This document shows, piece after piece, positions 34,089-45,711 of a stretch of 64,000 nt of DNA. The stretch is taken from contig JAAVVG010000005.1 in assembly GCA_012976225.1 (NCBI GenBank), positions 682,001 through 746,000 on the forward strand. Reading direction: 5' to 3'. A program made the translations under genes and the position numbers. The notes beneath the pieces were generated by a model. The model was not told where the DNA came from. It made no database searches and worked only from the letters and a program-made list of their open reading frames with translations. Source of the DNA: Golubevia sp. BC0850. Taxonomy: Eukaryota; Basidiomycota; Exobasidiomycetes; Golubeviales; Golubeviaceae. Position 1 is the stretch's first letter; each line of letters starts with the position of its first letter.

Positions 34089-35851
34089 ATGACGTCGTCA
34101 GCAGAAGAAATCGCACGAAGATCCAAAGTTGCATTCAATGAAGCTCAAAGAAGCTCAGGTGATCCAATCAAAGCCAATGAGGCCAGAAATCAAGCTTTGA
34201 GGTCAATCGTAAAGGCTTTAGAGAATTCGAAGGACAAAGTTAGGCTGGCAAATAGAGAGGATGTAGAGGTGAGTGTCTCAAGTTATCCTTGATGACAATG
34301 CAAAGGAATGATTAGCATACAGAAGCAAGGGGATAGGAAACATAGGGAGAGAAAGGTTGATGTAAAGCTGAGTAGAGATACTTCTACTTTCGAGTCATCT
34401 ATCTCCAAGCTCTTCTATCTCTTCTCGGATCTGATCACCCTTTCGTCTGAATCTATGTCTATGACTATAATCAGGCGGCAAACCTTCAAGTCCAAGCCGG
34501 AAAACTTTCCTCCTCTCTAGCTTCACGTCTAGACCTCTTTTCAAAACCAGGAAAATGGGAATCAATGCTTCAAGGAGTTTTAGATGTTTCAAATCTTCCA
34601 TCACCATTAGACATATGTACCTATGCAAAACGTCTAGCAACTCCCTCTTCTTCCAAAAATACAGGTTCAATAGATCTCTATCGATTAACCTGTCCAATAG
34701 GAGTTCTTCTCTGTATTTTCGAAGCTCGTCCAGAAGTTATCATCAATATCACTTCTTTAGCTATCAAATCTGGTAATTCTGCAATTTTGAAAGGTGGTAG
34801 TGAATCTAGGAAAACTGCTCAAGTTATGAAAGAAATTGTACAAGAAGCTTTGAGAGAGAATGGAAGTTTACCAATGGATTTAATTCAAACTGTTCAAAGT
34901 AGAGAAGAGATTTCTGAATTACTTCATCAGGATCAGTATATTGATTTGGTGATTCCTAGAGGTGGAAATGCTCTTGTTAAGGCTATTCAAAGAGAAGCTA
35001 GAATGCCTGTTATGGGTCATGCTGATGGGATTTGTTCAGCTTATGTTCATGAAGATGCCGAGGAAAAGATGACTATTGGAACTGTTGTTGATTCGAAGGT
35101 GAGTTTGCTTTCTATCTTCGAGATTTGAATAGAATTGACGAGAGTGAATTAAGTGACTGATTCCTCCGCACTCTTTTCCCACCAGATCGATTACCCAGCA
35201 GCTTGTAACGCTTTGGAAACTCTACTCTTACATGAAGCTCATCTAACAACAGGTCTATGGTCTAATTTAGCAAAAACCCTTTTAAAAGAAAAAGTTCTTC
35301 TAAGATGTGATTCTCAATCAATTTCAATCCTAAAAGAATCTTCAGATCCAATTTTCACTGAAGCTTTTGAAAATCAACGAATTCTATCTTCAACTCCTTC
35401 AAACTATTCCACAGAATTCTTAGATCTAGAGCTAGCAGTCAAAGTAGTTCCCACGTTAGATTCAGCAATTCAACATATCAATGAACATGGTTCTGGACAC
35501 ACAGATGTAATTCTTACTTCTCCTCTTAAACCATCCTCCTCCACATCTTCTTCAGTCAATCAAGCTGCAGAACATTTTTCGAGATCAATCTCATCAGCAA
35601 ACGTCTTTGTTAATGTTTCAACTAGGTTCTCAGATGGTTTTAGATATGGATTTGGAACTGAAGTTGGCATTTCTACTGGAAAAACCCATGCCAGAGGACC
35701 GGTTGGATTGGAAGGATTGGTGATTTATAAATATGTCGTTAGAGGTGAAGGTATTGGAAGTCAGGTTGTTGGTGATTTTAGTAAGAAGGAAGAAGATGGT
35801 GGGAGAAGTTGGAAGCATGAGGAGATTGAAAAGAAATTACCTAGCTTTTAA
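34089..35851 (+). CDS. PRO2: Gamma-glutamyl phosphate reductase (proline synthesis)
   Basis: Model join(34089..34268, 34475..35098, 35186..35851), 489 residues. The enzyme reduces gamma-glutamyl phosphate with NADPH to glutamate semialdehyde, the second step of proline synthesis. Features are LRLTCPIGV-type text (YRLTCPIGVLLCIFEARPEV), the cofactor-site region SGNSAILKGGSES, DLVIPRGGNALVKAIQ, and HADGICSAYVHEDA with the catalytic Cys in the GIC motif. The third exon supplies YPAACNALETLLLHE, VVPTLDSAIQHINEHGSGHT and RFSDGFRYGFGTEVGIST. Length is normal for a stand-alone fungal PRO2. The C-terminal tail is charged. Confidence 0.96.
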
Positions 35852-36222
35852 ATGCGTGGGTTTGAAAGAAGAGGGAACGTTCGGATTAGTGGTTTGGTTG
35901 CTCTATTTAAGAAGGAAAGGCATAGATATTGTTTGTTTGTAGTTATTGATTGTTTGAGGAAAATTGTTGAAACAACCAATTAGCGAGAAGGATTTTGTTT
36001 TGTGTGTACCTCGTCACGAAATTTTGGCCACAAGACTTTCTTTTCCAACTCCCAGAAAAGCAGAGAAAGGAATTCAGGTCAAAGAAAAAGAAGCAAGTTC
36101 TAGAAAAGCGATCTTTACTTTGTTTTTTTGGGTTGTTATCGGAAAGAGTCTTAGTAAAATACATCGTAGAGATGGAGGGGAGTTGGTGAGAGAGGAACGA
36201 AACTAAACGAACTCCATGCGAT
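35852..36222. other. Convergent intergenic region, PRO2 and RAD23
   Basis: 371 bases between two converging stop codons. No gene or repeat noticed. Confidence 0.4.
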
Positions 36223-38121
36223 CTACTGAAAGTCACCTGGATTGTCGAAGTAGTACTGAACGGCCATTTCCACATTACGTCCACACATTAAGTAACATTC
36301 GATAGCTTGATCAACTGGAATTCCCATGGCAGAGATGTTTTGAACTGCTGTTCGGTCTTCCTCGCTGAGCTCTTCGAAAGATGGCTGTGGGGTCGAAGAA
36401 AAGTTGGGAAGAGAGAGGGAGGGAGGGAGAGATGGAGTTGAGAAATCACCTCGGGAAAGACTGAAAGTTTCGATTGAACGTCCTATACAGCTTCCTTCCA
36501 GACGTAGGCTGCAGTTGGCCAAGAAGAGCCACGAAGAGTTTGGTCTGTAGGAGTTGAAAGAGCCCTTATCTTCCTAGACAGATGCACACCCTCGAGGTTT
36601 CTTCCTCTTGCCCTCCTTTTGTGCTCCCCTCACTTTCCATAGGTCAAAGACCTTCACCGCTCGAACCAAACCTTCTCTCAAAATCTCGAAACTCACCAAA
36701 GCTTCTCCTGCACCAGGTCCATCCTCTCCAGCTCCCTGAGCCAGCATTTCCAAAACTCCTTCTGGATCCTGAGCCATAGCTTGAGCCAATTGAGGATTAC
36801 TCTGAGCGATAGCTTGAATCAGAGGCTGTAGAGCAGCTGGGTTCTGAGCTAGCAGAGTTCTCAATTGTTCAACCATTTGAGGGTTTCCCAAATCGATAGT
36901 TTGTCCACCTTGTCCATCTTCTGCCACTCCTGGGATTCCACCTCTTGCTCCAGCTCCAGCGGCTCCGGCTGCCCCTCCACCTTGAGCTGCAGCAGCTGCG
37001 GCTTCAAAAAGGTTTCCGGAACGCGGAGCTGCTGCTGGGGCAGCACCGGCAGCAACTGGTACAGCTGGGGCTGCTCCAGAAGCTGGAGTTGAAGAGGCAG
37101 TAGTAGAAGCAGGAGCTGCAGCTTGAGCACCTCCAGCAGGGGCGGCGGGAGCATCCCCAAGTCCTTCAGGAATTCCCTGATTGATTGGGAAGGGAAGAAA
37201 GGGAGTGAAAGGTAAACCCACAGGGACTCTCGAAGATAGAAGAAAGTCAGAAACTCACAGTCATAAGATATTCAATCGCACGATCTGGATTGTTGAAACT
37301 GGCACGCATGGCACGCTGAATTTCTGCTTTTGGGAATCCCATCTCTTCCATGTTGGCAACAGCAGCTTCGAGAGCAGCTCCAGCGACTAGAGGGAAGGAG
37401 GAAAGAATGGGAGATTAGCTTCTGATTCCCAACCTTCACTCCACCTCTCGAAACCAGTCTACCACCAGCCTATACTTACGGAATGAGCTTGATGGACCAC
37501 TCCCAGCAGCAGCAGCAGGAGCGGCTGGGGCAGAAGAGGCTGGGGAAGGTGTGGCTGGAGTGGCTGGTACAGCTGGAGCACTGGCAGGAGCTGGAGCAGC
37601 AGGTGTAGAGACAGCAGCAGATGATGAAGCTGGGGCTGGAGTAGCTGGAGCAGTAGCTTCGGCCTTAGGAGCTTTTGGCTGATGTTCACAGAAGTGGGTG
37701 GAATCAAAGGTTAGGAAACTGCTCCTCCTCTCATCCTCCTCTTCTCTCTCTCTTCCAAACCCTCAAAGAGCCTGTTACTAACCTTTGAAACCATGCAAAC
37801 TAAAAAGTCCTTCTCTGATTTGATGTTGCACTTCTCGATGGTTTGATCATCGGTCAAGATCTTTCCAGCAAAGATTAGCTTCTGAGCTGAGGCTGCATGT
37901 CCTTGAGCTGTTTCGATCTTGGATTTGACAGATCCAATCTGAGATGATGTAGACAAGGTAAACGGTGCCAATCAGGATACAGTGGGTTGTGAAAGTGCTG
38001 AATCTTTCTGAGCTGAAGTTTTGCTGATGGGCTGTCTTTCTCACTGGTTACTCACTGTATCGGTTAGCTCTGCGTCCAAAGTGAAATTGCTACCAGTTAA
38101 TGATTTGATTGTTAGCTTCAT
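36223..38121 (-). CDS. RAD23: RAD23 ubiquitin receptor / NER factor
   Basis: Model complement(join(36223..36384, 36697..37176, 37259..37386, 37480..37678, 37783..37938, 38056..38121)), 396 residues. Rad23 stabilises Rad4/XPC in nucleotide excision repair and shuttles ubiquitinated clients to the proteasome. Domain order: UBL at 1-74 (MKLTIKSLTGSNFTL, LIFAGKILTDDQTIE), an Ala/Pro/Ser linker, UBA1 at about 145-185 (NMEEMGFPKAEIQRAMRAS, then NNPDRAIEYLMT), a Gly/Ala-rich linker, the XPC-binding block (QMVEQLRTLLAQNPAALQPL), and UBA2 ending IECYLMCGRNVEMAVQYYF. The Gly-Phe-Pro loop is present in UBA1; UBA2 has MGIPVDQ. Size is typical. Confidence 0.95.
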
Positions 38122-38410
38122 GACGTTTGAATGTGTGATTTGATTTAGTCAAGTTGTTGATGAACAATGTTGAGGTCAAATGAAAGCTCCACCAACTTGT
38201 TCTCATCCACGCGTCCGATCGTCGTTACGCTCGCTCTATCTCTGAAAGGATTGGTTCAGAGTCTCCTGGAAAGACTCAGTATCGGTTTTCGCTATTTCAG
38301 GTAAGTTGGATTCGACAATCCGCAGGGATTGCCTTCAACTCGTCTCTCCACACTGTCATTTCTGACTCTTTCCTTTCGTTTCTCATCAGGCGTCTCCAAC
38401 GATGAAACTT
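38122..38410. other. RAD23 promoter side and spacer before copy D
   Basis: About 290 bases between the RAD23 start codon and the first ATG of family copy D, which point away from each other. No gene seen. Confidence 0.4.
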
Positions 38411-39818
38411 GGGAAAGAGGATATGAATTCTGAAAAGAAGATCACAGTCAATCTTGATACCTTTCTTTGAAGAGATCGCAGTGCCCTTGGTAGAACAGGT
38501 CAGAAGCTGGACCTCAGAATCAGAAGATGATGAGAGAGCGAAAGCAAAGGGGGTGAGTTTGCCCAACCTTTCTCTCCCTTAACCCTTCTTCCTTCTGACA
38601 TGGACAAAATGTTTTTCTGTTCTTTTCTAGACTTAGAGATCGGACTTGTTAGCCTTGAGCTCGACATCCACGCTCGGATATCAGACTTTCTACCCTTTCC
38701 TCCTAAGGAACATCACACTCGCACCATCGCAACTGAGCGCTCTATCCAAAGTCTTCAAGAGAGAAACTCTATCTGGCTCTCTGGTCAGGTCAATAATGAT
38801 CGACTCATTCCTAGTGGATTCGGAAAAGCAGACCGCAATCCCGTTAGATGAACTCGACAAGATCGTCTCTTCCATCTCCAAGGAGTACACTTCGTACAAG
38901 GCAGTTTCTCGCTCCCAACGCCCTTTCTACACAGGAGCAGCAACCACAGCAATTCTGGAAGACTTCTTCGGCTCGATGGATCAACTGCAGACTCTGGTCT
39001 TCTGTTGGTATGGTGGGCCGGGGTTTCCTGTGATGAAGAAATTAAACGGAAGGTCGATCCCTCTATCCTTCCTCACGAATTCTCTTAAGCGGCTTCAGAT
39101 CTCTACTCCAGAAAATACGCTTGATCTGGTACCGGTAGAGAGAGCCGTCTGGCTTGTAGTCTTCTGTCTACACCTTCTTCGAGCCATCTTCTCGACGGTC
39201 TCAAATACTCATCAGATCATCACGAGGCTTTCAGGGGAGTCAAGAGCCTAGTCAGCATCTTTGCTGGGACTGGAATCATCCAAGGGAAGTTTGAAACACT
39301 TAAGAATGATAAAATCACCTAAAAGTACATCGAGGCAGAAAATCTGATGGCAAGTTACGCTACCTTCAAAGCGCTAAAATGTATCTCGGTAGACATTGCT
39401 TTGCTACTCTGGTTCACTCCTCAAAGGAGACACCAAGTGAAATTGCCATCCAGCATTGAGTTCATCTACTTACCTTTTTATGGACCGGAGAGAGGCAACT
39501 TTTTTGGAAGAAGGTGGTCTATTCAATCTGCTGGTCCGAGGAGAGATTCCAAATCTTAAAGGTGTCGGTGTTCCTTCCTTTTGCTGGAACTACAATTACG
39601 AGGAGGTTGCATTTAACCAAGAGTTGTGGGCCTACAGGAGAAGGCAGCTTCAAGGACTGGAAATGTTTACGAGTGGAAAAGTTTCGTTGCAACTCTTAAA
39701 ACCGAGAGAAATTCATGAGTAGACCCATTTGATCAGAGATAGGGTTGGCTCGTCTCACGGCCTTACCAGATGCAAAGAGCTTATTCTTGTTCCATTTTCT
39801 TCATTCAGCTGGCGATAA
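38411..39818 (+). pseudogene. F-box/LRR-like family, copy D (frameshifted)
   Basis: The first exon (ATG 38411, MKLGKEDMNSEKKI) reaches TGA at LDTFL; in another frame it continues FEEIAVPLVEQVRSWTSESE up to a GTGAGT donor (38549). After an intron the body begins in one frame with AGA GAT CGG (compare RSRDR of copy A) and moves by one base into TSTLGYQTFYPFLLRNITL. Recognisable family blocks are FFGSMDQLQTLVFCWYG, FLTNSLKRLQISTPEN and VWLVVFCLHLLRAIF. The shared last exon reads TGG CGA TAA at 39810-39818. At least two frameshifts make a full-length product unlikely. Confidence 0.5.
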
Positions 39819-40359
39819 GTTTAAAGGAGAGAGTTGCCTCTCAATTGACACCAAAACATCTCCCTTTGATATCTAGACTTCGAGGGAATCTGTCTTGAGT
39901 GCTACAAGTAAGACTCGGAAGGAAAGCAGAATGAGGATAAGCGGAAGACTGGGTGGCCTGAATATCGATTTGAGCATTTATACTTCGAACACGGAATTCA
40001 ACAACCTTTTTGGGTTGACGCTAGTTTGTCGATTTTAATAGATTATTATTACCTTCTCCAATCCTGATAATTTCCAACTTTCAACTTTGCTTGGCCAAGA
40101 TTAGATGAGAAAGTAGTGTTTTCTCCAGATCTAGAAGCCCAGAAGCAACTTTGAAGGCTAAAGCATGCAGAGAAGAGGGAGGAAGACTCAGACTGAGACG
40201 AACTTGGTCGGGGGCGTGAGCTCCAAGGCCTGAAATGTCTCATCACCTCAAGTTCACCCCTCCTTTCAAATTTCAAGTCTCTTTCAGATTTCGGTCAAAT
40301 GTTCATTTTTCTTCTGCGTGCGCTCTGAGTTGTTGACTCTTCGAACCCCCCCCCCCCCC
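39819..40359. other. Spacer between copies D and B
   Basis: No intact gene. It ends in a run of 14 C (40346-40359) immediately before the readable part of copy B. Confidence 0.4.
40346..40359 (+). repeat. Poly(C) run of 14
   Basis: Fourteen consecutive C bases at the 5' edge of copy B. A second homopolymer, ten G at 40513-40522, sits exactly where the identity tract with copy A begins. Length of such runs is error-prone in sequencing. Confidence 0.9.
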
Positions 40360-41615
40360 TTTAAAGGTCTTCTCAGCAAGAACTTCAGCATCGTAGACTT
40401 TCAGCAGGAGAGATATGCTGCCTTCATAGAGCTCTGGAGACTACATGACACCATCTTTGGACAAGGACGAACCCAGAAGGCAGCAGAACAGGTTGTTCAT
40501 GGATTTATCTTTGGGGGGGGGGAGAACTGCCGGAACCTCCAGACTCTAAACCTAAGCGGCGGCATCTTCCGCCTCCCTCTCACGGAGCAGAAAGGGGTTC
40601 CCTTCCATTTCCTGACGCACTCTTTGAAAAGACTATTCCTTGTCAGCTCTGAGGATGTAGATGATTCTATGAGCGCTCAAACCGTTATTTGGATCCTGGT
40701 CTTCTGCAACCATCTACGTCAAGCCTCTCTCGATTTCATTTTAACGCTGGAAGGTTATAATTTTCTTCTGGAGTATTCCGAAACTTTCCAAGGTTTATCG
40801 AAAGTCAAGCAGCTTGCCTTGAGATCAACGTTTATCTGGGGTTCTGGTTCTTTTAATGATAGAGGATGGTTAGGGAGAAAGTGGAGCAAGGAGTTAGTGG
40901 GAGGGAATCTAGAGATGACAGCGGTTTATCACTTTTTTCGGGTTGCTCAGTCTCTTGATTCTCTGGAAGTAATCGGTGGAGCTGTAGTCACTACCTCTGG
41001 AGGTCCGGTAAGTTCAGGTATCTCAATAGATTGTCTTTCAAGTCTACCCAACGCTGGTTCTCCAATCAAGCATCTCCGTCTCCTAACGATCCTCCGATCG
41101 CGTCAAGCCAATTCGATCTCTCAACCTTCAGCGCCCTCAAGGTCTTAAGTCTGGATCTCCACAGTCTCCAAAACATCCTGGAGAAGAAATTATTCGCGTT
41201 GTCAAGGATCGAGGTCTTCCAGCTCTCTTTCTATCAGTTTCAAGACTCCACCCCTCGGGACACGGACTCTTCGGAAGACAGCCTGCTGTCGACTCTACTC
41301 ACGAGCGGGATTCTTTCAGGTCTCAAGGAGATCTTCGTGCCACTCAAGCCAATCGGCAGAAAGGGAGTAGAGGGAGTTTCCCCCATTCACTCAGACTTTG
41401 GAAAAAGGGAAGGGAGGTGTTGAGAAGGAACAAGTTTATCAAAGCTGGGAAAGTCAAGTGGAGGACCTTTGAGTTAGGAGAGATAAGTGAGTAGAAATTT
41501 AATTTGAAACCTGATTGAAATGTATCGGACGATAAGCTGACTTTTTTGGCCCTCTCACTCTTCTCCTTTCAGTTGGCGATCCTTCGAAAGGAGAGAACTG
41601 CCTCTCAACCTCTAA
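40360..41615 (+). pseudogene. F-box/LRR-like family, copy B (5'-truncated chimera)
   Basis: No first exon is found. The frame opens with LLSKNFSIVDFQQERYAAF and IELWRLHDTIFGQGRTQKAA, only loosely like copy A; after the ten-G run (Gly-Gly-Gly) it becomes identical to copy A for 131 codons, then diverges again (FFRVAQSLDSLEVIGGAVV). The frame ends at 41148, while the next family block (FSALKVLSLDLHSLQ, RIEVFQLSFYQFQDSTPRDT) runs in another frame. A third frame carries SLRLWKKGREVLRRNKF to a GTGAGT donor. The last shared exon 41573..41615 reads WRSFERRELPLNL and stop. Confidence 0.6.
40522..40914 (+). repeat. 393-bp identical tract, arm 2
   Basis: Partner of 30097-30489 in opposite orientation, with no mismatch in 393 bases. 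Its left edge is the last G of the ten-G run. Confidence 0.95.
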
Positions 41616-42421
41616 TTGGATTCACCCTTTCCCTCAATGATCACACCTCATCGCATTAAACATCAAATCGAGCGAAGGTGTGTCCATGTCTACTAAGGAA
41701 GAAGGAAGAATGAAGATAGCAATAGAAATGGAAATGAGTTGACGATGGGCAGAGTGACTCATCGGCTGAGGCAAAAAAAAATCAAAGCGAGGACTTGGCA
41801 CTTTCAGAGGAGAAGAGTGGGATGAGAAATGGGAATAGAGATTGGTGGAGTGATTCGATGATTGAGGGAAAACTGGGAGGGCTCTCATTCATCGCTTCAA
41901 AAGCTGTAGATAGTTCATGGAAAGTTTCCTGGAAAGCAAATTCTCGTTTTGGTTTGAGGAGAGTCTGGCATCTCTCTCTTGAGTCGGTCTATCATGCTTC
42001 TCGGAAAGTCAGAGAAAGAAGAATAGAGGCACTGGCTGGATTCTAATAGGTTAAATGAGAATCTGATCTTGCTTGGAGAATATCAAATCCTACACCATTC
42101 AAGAGAATTTTTACTGATTCACCAAATTGATTTGAAATTGAGAAAAAAAGAAGAGTAAAAGCAAAAATAGCGAGCACTTAAACAAGGGAACAATCTATAG
42201 AGGGGAGGTAGTGGAAGTGAAGGGAATAATCTCTGCTCTTTTTTCTCTTTTCTTTTCTTGACTTTAATTTTCTTGATGATTATAGACCTCGGTTTCTTCT
42301 GTTTCATTTCTTAATCTCACTTGAAGCCCTCTCTCTTTCAACCCTAATTTGAATTTCTCTTCTTTTCTTTTTGTTTCCCATCTCCCAGCCTTCTTTCCCA
42401 ATTCGATTATTTTCTCTTCCT
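41616..42421. other. Intergenic region
   Basis: About 800 bases between copy B and the end of the glycerol-3-phosphate dehydrogenase gene. ORFs on both strands are short and unlike proteins. T-rich sequence (42238-42420) lies next to the dehydrogenase stop, perhaps its 3' untranslated region. Confidence 0.4.
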
Positions 42422-44624
42422 TTAGAGTCTAGCAGTCAAATCTCCAACCTTTTCACCTTCATAAGCGATTGAGTAAACCGCTCTAAACAAAGGATAATCA
42501 TCGACTTTACCTCTTGCTTTCAAGAAATGATGAATCTCTTTAGCAGTCTCTGTTCCTTGAAGCTTCTGTCCATTCAGTAATTCTTTTTCTAGAACGTCAA
42601 ACGACTGTAAGATGAGAAAGGAGAAGGAATGATTAGGTCTCCTCGCCGAAATCTCTTACTCTCAATCTCTTTGTCTATCGACTAACCTTTCCAGTCTTAA
42701 CAAAAGCTTCGGCACATTTCCTATTCCTACCACCAAAGCAAGTAGTAATCAAATCCGCGATCCCAGCCGAGGTTTCAGTAAAAGTTTCAGGTTTAACTCC
42801 ATCGAAGAATTCTTCTGAGAAACGTTTCATTTCCATGAGACCGATACGCATGACTGCAGCTAGAGGATGGTCAAAGGTCCCAAAAGTCAACCGCGAAGGA
42901 CAGTCAAAGAGAAGAGAAGGGAAGTCAGTAAACCTGAGAACTTGCAGAAAGAGTTCTTTCGAAACTTTCAAATCGATTCGGTTTTTACTGACCCTTAGCG
43001 TTATCTCCCCAGCCCAAACCATCACAGAACCCAGCACCAATAGCCACTACGTTCTTCAGAGCTCCACAAAGACTGACTCCGGCTACATCTTCGATGGTTC
43101 CAACTCTGAAATTCGGAGTGTCGAAAAGTTGAGAGAAGAGAGTTGCAGAGATTAAATCTCCAGAACGATATCCAATGGTAGTTTCCGAGAATTTGTCCTG
43201 TGCGACTGTAGACGGAGAATAAAAAAGACGAAGGAGGGGAGGATGAGGGAGGACGAGAGGGATAGAAGGAAAGAATTAAGCAAGGGGACTTCTTTCTAAG
43301 AATTTTGACGCCTCGAACATCCTCGAACCCCCTCTCCAACTCACCTTCATTTGCAATATTAGCTCCACTCAAAGCACAACAACCAATCCCCAACATTTCC
43401 TCAATGACATCTGCGAAAATCCTAATCTCGCCACTTTTCACCTCTACACCTTTGATCATACTCAAAGCTCTTGCATCTTTCTTAATCAGATTCGCAGCTT
43501 TCAATTGTTTACAGATCCCAGGGATGAATTGATGTGGTAAGACGAAGATCAAGAGAGTTGCTGATTTCACTGCTGAGAGAACGTCTGGAGTTGCAATAAT
43601 GTTAGGAGGTAAAGGAATTCCTGGAAGGTACTTTGGATTCTCGTGAGTTTCATTGATGATTTTTGTAAGTGGTTTATTGTTGATCTGGGAGAAGGGGAGA
43701 GAGGAGAGAGAGAGGGTTATAAGTTTTTTTGGGGGAGATAAAGCTTGGACCTCTTTTTGGGAAATTAAGGAAAAGTTGCTTGGGCTTGGAATTTCAGTCA
43801 AGGCTTGAGAATCGATGAAGATGGATCTCAGCCAGTGAAAGGGGAGCCTAGAGAGAAGGCAGGCTGTAGCTCCTTCTAATCAGCTTGCCCCAACCATTTG
43901 GAAATTCACTTTGGTTCAGGTCTTACTCCCTCCAAGAAGACCATTCCTTCACCATAAAGGAGCTTCGACCTAAATTTCGTCTCACTCTCCCACTCTTTGA
44001 AGTCGCTTCTTCTTCCAAGTGCTCCCGTGCTCCAATCATTTCTCTGAGACCCAATCTTGCCGTACCAACCATCGATTCTGGTTTGCTCTCTCTTTGGCTT
44101 CCTTCTTAGAATGCCAACCTACCCATGATGGGTCCTATCTTTGATTGCAGGGCAGGTAAGCTTATTTGTATACTAACCATTTCTTCATAAACATACATAT
44201 CGATTCTCTCCTCAAAGACATCTTTATGTTTCAACACATTGTTACCCGCGATTTTGGCGATAGCAGAACCCCAATTACCAGATCCTATGATTGCAACTTT
44301 CTGCTTTTGAGGGGATTCAGATGAATTAGAAGTAGAAGTAGAAGCGGACATGGTTGAGTAGAAAGAGTGGACGGAGCTAGAGCTGAAGTTGAAGTTTGAT
44401 TGAATGGCAGATGAAGAATTGAATGATGGATTGGATCGATTGATGAAAGTAGTAGAGAATGAAAGAGTAGCACTTAAAGGTGTACAGCTTGGTTGAGTTG
44501 AGAGTGGAGCTGAAGTTAAAGTTGAGGTTGTTTTGATTTGAGAGAGAAATTGATTCGCTCGAGCAAGAATGAGGTGACTAGATTTGATAGAGGATGATGA
44601 GATTGAATTCAATCTAAGAATCAT
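42422..44624 (-). CDS. GPD1: NAD-dependent glycerol-3-phosphate dehydrogenase
   Basis: Model complement(join(42422..42604, 42687..42859, 42993..43205, 43345..43684, 44178..44624)), 451 residues. It reduces dihydroxyacetone phosphate to glycerol 3-phosphate with NADH (glycerol/osmolyte, lipid and redox metabolism). Landmarks: [16 protein letters not shown] (NAD fold), [75 protein letters not shown] with the catalytic Lys, [20 protein letters not shown] and [20 protein letters not shown]. The first ATG gives 91 residues without any Asp or Glu before a second Met (MSASTSTSN, 44351) where cytosolic enzymes normally start; the extension looks like a mitochondrial presequence. Intron 1 is 493 bases. 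Use of the first ATG is uncertain. Confidence 0.95.
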
Positions 44625-45711
44625 AAACTGATTCAAACAAGAGACAAGTTTGGAAGAATCTACCGCGGAAGGTTAAGAGACGCCTTCGAATTTATCACGA
44701 GGGCAAATGGCCAACTGGGCTGGCTTGTGCATACTAGGCGGGAAGAATAGGAAACCAAGATCTCCATTCAAATCGATAGTGAAAGGCTTCGGAAGGGCCT
44801 GGTCCGCAGTTCCTTTGCTCTTTAGACCCCCTGTTTCTGAAAGGATCAAGTGAGTAAGTCGAGAGAGGGCGAGAGGGGGGCTTTCGACTCGGTTTGAAAG
44901 GGCTGTAGAGGGCGTCAGCGAGTCAGAATCTATCGAAAGCTTTCTTAGTCTCTTTTCTTCATTCATTTCGAAGTCAGTGAGAAAATCGACAACGTGCTTC
45001 CAACAACTCGACTTGGCTTGAAACCTGACTTGAAGAATTTCCATGGGACGCTGCTCAAAGAGGTGATAGGGAAACCTCTTGAAAAGTGTCGCTCTGAAAG
45101 ATACTTTATGGTAACCCTCTCTATCAGTGAGAAACTAAAAAATGAAGGGATGTAGAAACAACCTTGAGGATCCAGAGACCAAGCAGCCAAAGCGCCTAGC
45201 TCTCTCCCACAATTCTACAACAAAGAGCCCAGCACGTCGATTAATCTTTGCCAAAAGCGTCGAGTTAAAACTCCATCTGTTTGCGGGAAAGAATCAAACT
45301 GCTCTGCAGGAATTGGAAACAGGAGGAGGAGGTCAAGGAAGTTATAATCACCCCTCAAAGAGTTCACCCCTTGACTTGACCCCATCTTCTTGCCCGTTGG
45401 ATCGGGACCCACTTCTTCGGTTTCATCGAACGAAGACATCGAACAGCCCGATCGAGTAACTTCAAAGGCTTCTACGAAGCGATGAGCGAAAAGATTACAA
45501 TATCGAGATAAGGATTTCTCTGGTTCTCCATTGCCCCAACACACTTCTTTCGTCTCCATTTCCTCCTCGTCCATTTTCATCCCTCCGTCATCAACGAACC
45601 AAATGATGAAATACGTCACTTCTTCTTCTTCTTGACGATGGAGTTGAGTTCCGTTATTGAGGAAAGGGAGAGATCCATTGGAGAATAGAAAGATAGTTCT
45701 CTCCTTTTGAT
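44625..45711 (-). other. Spacer with a possible LRR-like coding fragment
   Basis: Most of this kilobase shows no gene. On the minus strand 45044-44673 is an open frame from an ATG (MEILQVRFQAKSS) with KRLRKLSIDSDSLTPS and SRLTHLILSETGG, leucine-rich text in the style of the neighbouring F-box/LRR family. It has no clear homologue among copies A-D and no supported splice partners. It could be family debris, an unrelated orphan, or chance. Confidence 0.3.

Noticed and set aside
43022-43205. Apparent frameshift in glycerol-3-phosphate dehydrogenase around LISATLF
   Set aside because: Re-reading the bases gives an uninterrupted frame ([15 protein letters not shown]) in the correct exon; the first impression was a misread.
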